Origin: Winogradskyella sp.
GTDB taxonomy: Bacteria > Bacteroidota > Bacteroidia > Flavobacteriales > Flavobacteriaceae
Length of the DNA: 28,900 nt
Assembly (NCBI GenBank): GCA_030149115.1
Contig: JASBSE010000353.1
Span: forward strand, 1 to 28,900
Reading direction: 5' to 3'
Shown here: piece by piece, positions 22,035 to 28,900 of the stretch
Position numbering within the stretch: the first letter of the stretch is position 1
Layout of the letters: the number at the start of each line of letters is the position of its first letter
The notes under the pieces: model-generated
The model's input: only the letters and a program-made list of their open reading frames with translations
What the model was told of the DNA's origin: nothing
Databases searched by the model: none
Program-made: the position numbers and the translations under genes

Positions 22035-25000
22035 ATGCTAAATAAAAGCATCAAATTTTTAATAGAAAATAAATTAGTAGCTGTTTTGTTACTAGCTTTA
22101 TTCGTGGCTTGGGGTGTTGTAAATGCACCTTTTGAATGGAATACTGGTTCTCTACCACGCAATCCTGTAGCCGTAGACGCCATACCAGATATAGGTGAAA
22201 ACCAACAAATTGTATTTACAAAATGGGATGGTCGTTCCCCTCAAGATATTGAGGACCAAATTACTTATCCGCTAACCACATCACTTCTAGGAATTCCAGG
22301 GGTTAAAACTATACGTAGCTCTTCAATGTTTGGATTTTCCAGTATCTACATCATTTTTGAAGAAGATATTGAGTTCTACTGGAGCCGAAGTCGTATTCTC
22401 GAAAAATTAAATTCATTACCGGCAGGATTGCTTCCCGATGGTGTTAATCCAGCACTTGGCCCTGATGCGACAGGTCTTGGACAGATATATTGGTACACCC
22501 TTGAAGGCCGTGACGAAAATGGAAATGTGACTGGTGGTTGGGATTTACAAGAACTGCGGAGTATTCAAGATTTCTATGTAAAGTACGCTATGTCTTCCGC
22601 AAGCGGTGTTTCAGAAGTGGCTTCAATTGGTGGCTACGTTTTGGAATATCAAGTAGATGTCAATCCAGAGTTGATGAAACAATATAAAATTGGTTTAAAT
22701 GAAGTTGTAAAGGCAGTTAAACAAAGTAATCGAGATGTTGGAGCTCAAACATTAGAAATCAATCAAGCAGAATATCTTATTCGTGGTTTAGGATATGTCA
22801 AGTCTATTTCCGACTTGGAGAATGCAGTAGTAACATCAGAAGATTTTACTTCAATACGTTTAAAAGACATTGCAAAAGTGTCTCACGGTCCCGCAACTAG
22901 GAGAGGACTTTTAGATAAAGAAGGTGCCGAAGTTGTGGGAGGAGTTGTTGTGGCGCGATATGGTGCTAACCCGATGGAGGTAATAAATAATGTTAAGGAG
23001 AAAATAAGTGAACTAAGTTCTGGTTTACCATCCAAAACGTTGAGTGATGGTAGAACATCGCAGTTAACCATCGTTCCCTTTTATGATAGAACTGAACTTA
23101 TTCAAGAAACTCTGGGTACGCTTGATGAAGCACTAACATTAGAGATTTTGATTACCATTTTCGTAATCATCATAATGGTATTCAATTTAAGAGCTTCTGT
23201 ACTTATTTCGGGATTATTGCCCGTAGCTGTACTAATGGTTTTTATTTCAATGAAACTATTTAATGTAGATGCCAATATAGTGGCTTTATCAGGTATCGCT
23301 ATTGCTATTGGTACAATGGTCGATGTAGGTGTTATTCTATCCGAAAATGTCCTACGGCATATTGATGATAATGATGAAAACCTACCAATGAATACCGTTG
23401 TGTATAATGCAACTGCCGAAGTCTCTGGAGCCATATTGACAGCGGTAATGACCACTATTATAAGTTTTATTCCTGTATTCACAATGATTGGTGCCGAAGG
23501 AAAATTATTTAGACCGTTGGCTTTTACCAAAACCTCTGCATTAACTGCATCGCTTATTGTAGCCTTGTTTTTAATACCGCCCTTTGCAGCATATTTGTTT
23601 AAAAAGAGAAACATTAAGACTTCCTTTAGTTATATGCTTAATGGAGCAATGATTATTCTCGGTGTTCTTTCCATTATTTTTGGATATCCTCTTGGGTTAA
23701 TATTAATAGCATTTGGCGTTGTTGGCTTCCTTTCACTAAAAGAAAAAATTACACCAAAACGTGCTAATATCATTAACATATTTGTTTCTGCTTTAGCAAT
23801 CATATTTTTACTGGCAGAGTATTGGAGACCATTGGGAGTGGATAGAAGTATTCTTATAAACTTAATCTTCGTTGGTCTTATCTGTTTTGGTCTTCTTGGT
23901 GTATTTACCTTATTTAGAAATTACTATGTGCGAATTTTAAATTGGGCATTGCGCAATAAGCTGTTATTTCTTTCAGTACCTACTGCCATTATAATTTTTG
24001 GAGTAATGATTATGCGTAATACTGGTAAAGAATTTATGCCGTCACTAAACGAAGGTTCTTTCCTCTTAATGCCTACTTCAATGCCACACGCAGGTGTAGA
24101 AGAAAATAAGCGGGTATTACAGCAATTGGATATGGCAGTAGCCAGCATACCAGAAATTGAAACTGTAGTTGGTAAATCTGGAAGAACCGAGTCCGCACTT
24201 GACCCTGCGCCGTTATCGATGTATGAGAATGTAATTCAGTATAAGTCGGAGTATATTTTAAATGAAAAAAGAGACAGACAACGTTTTAAAGTAGATAATG
24301 ATGGGCTTTTTATTCTCAAAGATGGAAGCTTGGTTGTCAACCCTAATAGCGAAGTAAATGAAGGAACTGACTACGATATTTCAAAAACCAAAGACCCATT
24401 TTCAGTTCGTCGTTCACAACTGATACCAGATGATGATGGTGAATACTACAGAAACTGGCGACCAGAAATTGAATCACCAGATGATATTTGGAAGGAGATT
24501 GTTAGGGTTACTAAGCTTCCTGGAGTTACTTCTGCACCTAAACTGCAACCCATTGAAACACGCTTGGTAATGTTGCAAACGGGTATGCGAGCACCAATGG
24601 GAATTAAGGTAAAAGGCCAAGATTTAAATGAGATTGAAGCATTTGGAGTACAATTAGAAGATATTCTCAAGCAAGCCGATGGAGTTAAGGATGAAGCTGT
24701 TTTTGCAGACCGTATTGTAGGGAAGCCTTATCTATTGTTAGATATCGATAGAGAACGGCTTGCGCGTTATGGGATTTCCATAGAACAGGTACAGCAAGTC
24801 ATTCAAGTATCTGTTGGTGGGATGGTACTAACTCAAACCGTTGAAGGTAGAGAACGTTATGGTATACGTGTGCGATATCCAAGAGAGCTACGTGCAAATC
24901 CAAGTGATTTAAAAGATATTTATGTTCCCGTAGAAAAGGGAACCCCAGTGCCGTTGAGTGAACTTGTTACAATTCGTTACGAACAAGGCCCACAAATTAT

Positions 25001-25772
25001 AAAAAGTGAAGATACATTCTTGATAGGTTATGTTCTGTTCGATAAGTTAGATGGTTATGCCGAAGTAGATGTAGTTGAAAACGCCCAAGCCCTTATTCAA
25101 GAAAAAATTGACAGTGGCGAACTTATTGTGCCAAAAGGAATTAATTATCGATTTACTGGTACATACGAAAATCAATTAAGAGCAGAGAAAACACTTGGTG
25201 TTGTGGTGCCTTTGGCGTTAGCAATTATTTTTCTCATTCTCTATTTTCAGTTCCGTTCTGTTGGTACATCCTTAATGGTGTTTACAGGTATTGCGGTAGC
25301 TTTTGCTGGAGGATTTTTAATGATTTGGTTCTATGGACAAGACTGGTTTTTGAATTTTAGCTTCTTTGGTGAAAACCTTCGAGACCTTTTTCAAATGCAT
25401 ACCATAAACTTGAGCGTTGCGGTTTGGGTCGGGTTTATTGCCCTTTTCGGAATAGCAACAGATGATGGTGTGGTAATGGCGACTTATCTAACACAAACGT
25501 TTGACAGGAACAAACCTAAAGACAGAAAAGGAATAAGGGCGTCTGTAGTTGAAGCTGGGGAAAAACGTATTCGACCTTGTTTGATGACAACGGCAACTAC
25601 CATTCTTGCTTTACTGCCTGTACTAACATCGACAGGTCGTGGTAGTGATATAATGATACCAATGGCAATTCCATCCTTTGGAGGGATGTTAATTGCACTT
25701 ATAACCCTATTTGTTGTACCGGTATTATTTAGCTGGAAACACGAATTTCAATTAAAAAGAGCTACAAAATGA
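22035..25772 (+). CDS. CusA/CzcA family heavy-metal efflux RND transporter
   Basis: I use ATG 22035, giving 1245 residues beginning MLNKSIKFLIENK; the longer frame from a TTG at 21966 adds 23 residues unlike any RND start. Typical parts: AVDAIPDIGENQQIVFTKW in the first porter loop, GIAIAIGTMVDVGVILSEN in TM4 with the proton-relay Asp, and EKRIRPCLMTTATTILALLP. It is about 200 residues longer than E. coli CusA because of a hydrophobic insert at about 520-628 with several extra membrane segments, and a polar insert at about 735-815. RLVMLQTGMRAPMGIKV keeps the CusA region that holds a Cu(I)-binding Met, while ARYGISIEQV has Ile where CusA has Met672. It exports metal across the envelope with a TolC-like channel and an adaptor. 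Confidence 0.95.
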   Translation: MLNKSIKFLIENKLVAVLLLALFVAWGVVNAPFEWNTGSLPRNPVAVDAIPDIGENQQIVFTKWDGRSPQDIEDQITYPLTTSLLGIPGVKTIRSSSMFGFSSIYIIFEEDIEFYWSRSRILEKLNSLPAGLLPDGVNPALGPDATGLGQIYWYTLEGRDENGNVTGGWDLQELRSIQDFYVKYAMSSASGVSEVASIGGYVLEYQVDVNPELMKQYKIGLNEVVKAVKQSNRDVGAQTLEINQAEYLIRGLGYVKSISDLENAVVTSEDFTSIRLKDIAKVSHGPATRRGLLDKEGAEVVGGVVVARYGANPMEVINNVKEKISELSSGLPSKTLSDGRTSQLTIVPFYDRTELIQETLGTLDEALTLEILITIFVIIIMVFNLRASVLISGLLPVAVLMVFISMKLFNVDANIVALSGIAIAIGTMVDVGVILSENVLRHIDDNDENLPMNTVVYNATAEVSGAILTAVMTTIISFIPVFTMIGAEGKLFRPLAFTKTSALTASLIVALFLIPPFAAYLFKKRNIKTSFSYMLNGAMIILGVLSIIFGYPLGLILIAFGVVGFLSLKEKITPKRANIINIFVSALAIIFLLAEYWRPLGVDRSILINLIFVGLICFGLLGVFTLFRNYYVRILNWALRNKLLFLSVPTAIIIFGVMIMRNTGKEFMPSLNEGSFLLMPTSMPHAGVEENKRVLQQLDMAVASIPEIETVVGKSGRTESALDPAPLSMYENVIQYKSEYILNEKRDRQRFKVDNDGLFILKDGSLVVNPNSEVNEGTDYDISKTKDPFSVRRSQLIPDDDGEYYRNWRPEIESPDDIWKEIVRVTKLPGVTSAPKLQPIETRLVMLQTGMRAPMGIKVKGQDLNEIEAFGVQLEDILKQADGVKDEAVFADRIVGKPYLLLDIDRERLARYGISIEQVQQVIQVSVGGMVLTQTVEGRERYGIRVRYPRELRANPSDLKDIYVPVEKGTPVPLSELVTIRYEQGPQIIKSEDTFLIGYVLFDKLDGYAEVDVVENAQALIQEKIDSGELIVPKGINYRFTGTYENQLRAEKTLGVVVPLALAIIFLILYFQFRSVGTSLMVFTGIAVAFAGGFLMIWFYGQDWFLNFSFFGENLRDLFQMHTINLSVAVWVGFIALFGIATDDGVVMATYLTQTFDRNKPKDRKGIRASVVEAGEKRIRPCLMTTATTILALLPVLTSTGRGSDIMIPMAIPSFGGMLIALITLFVVPVLFSWKHEFQLKRATK

Positions 25773-26986
25773 GATATGTAATTGTAATAGGAATTGCTTT
25801 TTTTGCTTTAGCCAAAACGAATGCACAAGATTTGACAACGTACATTCAGGAAGCTGAAAAGAATAATCCAGAGATTCAAGCTTTTGAATTGCGGTATAAT
25901 ATAGCTGAAGAAAAAGTTAATGAAGCCAATTGGCTGCCCAATACGCTTGTTGGCGCGGGTTATTTTGTAAGTGAACCCGAAACCAGAACAGGAGCACAAC
26001 GTGCTCGATTTTCGGTATCACAAATGCTACCTTGGTTTGGAACTATTACCGCAAGGGAAAATTATGCCAGTTCAATGGCAGAAACTCAATATGTAGATAT
26101 TGCGATTGCAAAGCGAAAACTTGCACTTGCAGTTTCTCAATCTTATTACGAGCTATACGCTATCAGAGCAAAACAATTGGTGCTGGATAAGAACATTGAA
26201 CTTTTAGAAACCTATGAACGTTTGGCGTTGACTTCAGTAGAAGTTGGTAAGGCATCTGCTGTGGATGTTCTTCGCCTTCAAATAAGGCAAAATGAACTTG
26301 TACAGCAAAAAGAAGTATTGGAGCAAGATTATCTTGCGGAACAGGTAAAATTCAATAATCTATTAAATCGTGATGAGGATATTACGGTAAGCGTAGTTGA
26401 AGATATGTTTATTCCAGATGAGGACGAATTAATCTTATCCGAAAACCTTCAGTTAAACCCAGAACTCATAAAGTATGATAAGCTATATGAATCGGTTGAG
26501 CAATCAGAGTTATTAAACCAAAAAGAAAGTGCACCAAGTATAGGTTTTGGTTTGGATTATGTGCCAGTTTCTGAACGCCCTGATTTGAGTTTCAGTGATA
26601 ACGGAAAAGACATTGTAATGCCAATGGTTACACTTTCCATTCCAATTTTTAACAATAAGTATAAGTCCGTAACAAAGCAGAATGAATTAAAACAGTTACA
26701 AATACAATCTCAAAAAGCGGATAGGCTCAACAAACTTGAGACGCTACTCGCAGATGCACAATATAATAGAGAGACAACAAGAATTAAGTTCAATATTCAA
26801 TCAGATAATTTGAAGCAAGCCAATGACGCTGAAGAAATCCTAATAAAAAATTATGAGACGGGTACTATTGATTTTAATGATGTATTAGATGTACAAGAGT
26901 TACAGTTAAAATTTCAAATCAATCTTATTGAATCTATTAAAGGCTATTATATACAATATGCCTTGATTAATTACTTGACACAATAA
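25769..26986 (+). CDS. TolC family outer-membrane efflux channel
   Basis: The 405-residue protein has a signal peptide (MRYVIVIGIAFFALAKTNAQ). The mature part is the usual TolC repeat of long coiled-coil helices and short strands: EKNNPEIQAFELRYNIAEEK near the start, LALTSVEVGKASAVDVLRLQ in the first half, and the equivalent NYETGTIDFNDVLDVQELQL in the second. It is the outer-membrane duct for the adjacent RND pump. Its ATG overlaps the pump stop (ATGA), so translation is coupled. The adaptor (CusB type) is not between them and is not in the window. Confidence 0.95.
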   Translation: MRYVIVIGIAFFALAKTNAQDLTTYIQEAEKNNPEIQAFELRYNIAEEKVNEANWLPNTLVGAGYFVSEPETRTGAQRARFSVSQMLPWFGTITARENYASSMAETQYVDIAIAKRKLALAVSQSYYELYAIRAKQLVLDKNIELLETYERLALTSVEVGKASAVDVLRLQIRQNELVQQKEVLEQDYLAEQVKFNNLLNRDEDITVSVVEDMFIPDEDELILSENLQLNPELIKYDKLYESVEQSELLNQKESAPSIGFGLDYVPVSERPDLSFSDNGKDIVMPMVTLSIPIFNNKYKSVTKQNELKQLQIQSQKADRLNKLETLLADAQYNRETTRIKFNIQSDNLKQANDAEEILIKNYETGTIDFNDVLDVQELQLKFQINLIESIKGYYIQYALINYLTQ

Positions 26987-26988
26987 AA

Positions 26989-28900
26989 ATGAAAACACTT
27001 AAAACAATCACATTATTGCTATTTACCTCATTCACATTTGCCCAAATTGGTACAAACGGCGATGACAGAAAAGAAGAAGGGCGACATATTAAGGAGTATA
27101 ACCTGACTATTGAGAAGAATGAAATGACACTTGGTGGTGTAACTGCAAAAGCAATGACTATCAACGGCAGTATTCCTGGTCCTACATTAGAATTTGATGA
27201 AGGTGACCTTGCGATTATCAATGTAACTAATAAAATGGATGTAGAAACTTCTGTGCATTGGCATGGGTTGATACTTCCAAATTACTATGATGGTGTTCCT
27301 TATTTAAATACACCGCCAATTGAACCCGGAGAGACGTTTCAATACAGAATCCCTATTAACCAATCAGGTACCTATTGGTACCATTCCCATACTATGCTTC
27401 AAGAACAGAAAGGGGTTTATGGTTCAATAATCATTCAACCAAAAGAAAGAACATTGGATTATGATAAAGAATTGGTAGTGGTATTGTCTGATTGGACCAA
27501 TGAAAAACCAATGAATGTGCTACGTAACTTAAAAAGAGGGAACGAGTGGTATCAGGTAAAAAAGGGTACTGCAGTACCGTTGAGTCGAGTCATTAAAGAA
27601 GGTGCATTGGGAGCACAATTTAAGTTTTGGCGAGACCGTATGGAAGGCGCTGATATTTCAGATATCTACTACCCTGCATTTTTAACCAATGGTAAAAAAC
27701 TAGCAGAGTACCCAGAATTTCAACCAGGTGAAAAAATCAGACTTCGTTTTATAAATGCCTCTGCATCCACTTATTATTGGATGGATTTTGGAGGAGGCAA
27801 CCCAACGATAGTTTCAAGTGATGGTATAGATGTACAACCGGTACATAAAAGCCGATTTCTTTTTGGTATTGCCGAAACCTATGATGTAATTGTCACCATT
27901 CCAGAAGGTACAGTAGAAATTACTGCCACGGCACAGGATGGCTCTGGTGATACCTCTTTACGTATAGGACAAGGAACACTTTATCCCGCAGAAAGAATTG
28001 ATAGACCAGACAAAGTGGAAATGATGAAGCAAATGGCAAAAATGGATATGAAGATGGGCGCGCCTGCAATGGTAGGAAATCAAAAGAAAAAAACACCAGA
28101 GTTTTTGATGCAGAAATATGGAATGAAGATGAAGATGGATATGAAAGATGGACAGATGAACATGGATATGCCCGATAAGATGTCCATGAAGGATGGTGCA
28201 ATGAGTGATAAAATGAATATGGATGACCATATGAACCATATTGGACCAATGAAGCAAAAAGACTCCACTTCATTTGATTACAGTACTCGTAAAACCTATT
28301 TCAACTATGATTTTTTAAAGGCAAAAGAAAAAAACACATATGAAGCAGATTTACCTGTTAATGACATTTTGCTTAATCTGACAGGAAATATGCAACGCTA
28401 TGTTTGGAGTATGAATGGCGTGCCCTTATCAGAAACCGATAAAATAAAAATCAAAAGTGGAGAGGTCACAAGAATTACCTTGAACAACCTTACTATGATG
28501 CACCATCCAATGCATTTACACGGACATTACTTTAGGGTAATCAACGAAAACGGGGAACGCTCGCCCTTAAAACATACTGTTAATGTACCACCGATGCAAA
28601 AAGTGGTCATCGAATTTTATAACGAAGAATATGGTGACTGGTTCTTTCATTGTCACGTATTATATCATATGATGGGTGGTATGGCACGCGTATTTAGTTA
28701 TGATACACCAAGGGATGAAAGAATGAAGGATTATCCAGTTCAAAAACTAATTGACGAGACAGACCACTATTATTCTTGGGGAGCTGGGCGCATAGGTTCA
28801 AATTTTAATGAGCTTTTTTTGATTTCGAGCAACATCCGAAATGAATTTGGACTACGTGCCGAGTTTGATTATAACCAAAATGCCGAGATAGAGGTGAACT
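26989..28900 (+). CDS. Multicopper oxidase with Met-rich insert and C-terminal extension, 3' end cut by window
   Basis: The ATG at 26989 is 2 bp after the TolC-family stop. The N-terminus has a signal peptide (MKTLKTITLLLFTSFTFAQ). Copper sites: H90-W-H92-G, H132-S-H134, HHPMHLHGH at 505-513, and HCHVLYHMMGGM at 554-565 with C555, H560 and M565 for the type 1 copper. This fits CopA/PcoA or CueO-like oxidases that oxidise Cu(I) in the periplasm. Residues about 345-422 are a Met-rich insert (MKMKMDMKDGQMNMDM and similar), as in CueO and PcoA. After the oxidase domain ends near residue 575, a further 62 residues continue to the window end (HYYSWGAGRIGSNFNELFLI and a strand-like segment), so the protein is larger than a standard MCO. 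Confidence 0.93.
   Translation, partial: MKTLKTITLLLFTSFTFAQIGTNGDDRKEEGRHIKEYNLTIEKNEMTLGGVTAKAMTINGSIPGPTLEFDEGDLAIINVTNKMDVETSVHWHGLILPNYYDGVPYLNTPPIEPGETFQYRIPINQSGTYWYHSHTMLQEQKGVYGSIIIQPKERTLDYDKELVVVLSDWTNEKPMNVLRNLKRGNEWYQVKKGTAVPLSRVIKEGALGAQFKFWRDRMEGADISDIYYPAFLTNGKKLAEYPEFQPGEKIRLRFINASASTYYWMDFGGGNPTIVSSDGIDVQPVHKSRFLFGIAETYDVIVTIPEGTVEITATAQDGSGDTSLRIGQGTLYPAERIDRPDKVEMMKQMAKMDMKMGAPAMVGNQKKKTPEFLMQKYGMKMKMDMKDGQMNMDMPDKMSMKDGAMSDKMNMDDHMNHIGPMKQKDSTSFDYSTRKTYFNYDFLKAKEKNTYEADLPVNDILLNLTGNMQRYVWSMNGVPLSETDKIKIKSGEVTRITLNNLTMMHHPMHLHGHYFRVINENGERSPLKHTVNVPPMQKVVIEFYNEEYGDWFFHCHVLYHMMGGMARVFSYDTPRDERMKDYPVQKLIDETDHYYSWGAGRIGSNFNELFLISSNIRNEFGLRAEFDYNQNAEIEVN

Noticed and set aside
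27920..28273. Minus-strand His-rich open frames inside the oxidase gene
   Set aside because: They mirror the Met-rich insert of the multicopper oxidase; the ATG/CAT relation explains the His residues.
1..28900. Genomic island with integrase, transposase, tRNA boundary or CRISPR array
   Set aside because: I found no recombinase, IS element, tRNA gene or regularly spaced repeats. The content is accessory-like, but its transfer cannot be shown from this window.

Overview
The window is AT-rich and carries bacterial genes of a Bacteroidota type, most likely family Flavobacteriaceae. Signs of this are the general lack of Shine-Dalgarno sequences, a TAnnTTTG-type -7 promoter box, paired HYC_CC_PP family proteins, DUF5676 and SHOCT small proteins, and long CusA/CzcA pumps with the insertions usual in this phylum. 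I see no rRNA, tRNA, CRISPR array, integrase or transposase.

Everything with a clear gene from position 1 to about 20.8 kb lies on the minus strand in a nearly gap-free series. From about 21.5 kb to the end, genes lie on the plus strand. The two series diverge from a 0.7-kb intergenic region, which holds palindromes, two promoter-like boxes and a decayed ORF.

Region A (1-14.7 kb, minus) is a stress, energy and carbon-metabolism cluster. It encodes an MBL-fold/beta-CASP-like nuclease (cut by the window edge), a small CCGGH-tailed protein, an ATP-cone/Mrr-like nuclease fusion, a tandem universal stress protein, an SDR dehydrogenase, a D-lactate dehydrogenase-like enzyme, an MgtC/DUF4010 membrane protein, ATP-type phosphofructokinase, an alpha/beta hydrolase, a dicarboxylate/amino acid symporter, class I (FbaB-type) aldolase, a methyltransferase, type II (archaeal-type) GAPDH, NhaA, a type II NADH dehydrogenase-like flavoprotein and a single-domain universal stress protein. 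Together they look like a glycolysis/fermentation and ion-homeostasis set for stress or low oxygen. That reading is inferred from gene content.

Region B (14.7-20.2 kb, minus) is a metal-handling and cytochrome block. It encodes a TRASH-like lipoprotein, a lycopene-cyclase-domain membrane protein, DUF5676 and SHOCT proteins, a copper-chaperone-like HMA protein, a His-tailed membrane protein, a Met-rich lipoprotein, two c-type cytochromes around a porin-like outer-membrane protein, and an AraC-type regulator whose N-terminus resembles an HMA metal-binding domain with CxxC.

Region C (20.4-28.9 kb) is a copper/silver-type efflux and oxidation locus. Two divergent HYC_CC_PP paralogs face away from each other. 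The plus-strand one is followed by a CusA/CzcA-type RND pump, a TolC-type outer-membrane channel and a multicopper oxidase. The oxidase has a Met-rich insert and a C-terminal extension that runs off the window. The most interesting items are the HMA-AraC regulator, the small-protein metal block, the non-canonical glycolytic trio, the ATP-cone nuclease fusion, the shared 15-bp element upstream of the two HYC_CC_PP genes, and the MCO C-terminal extension.
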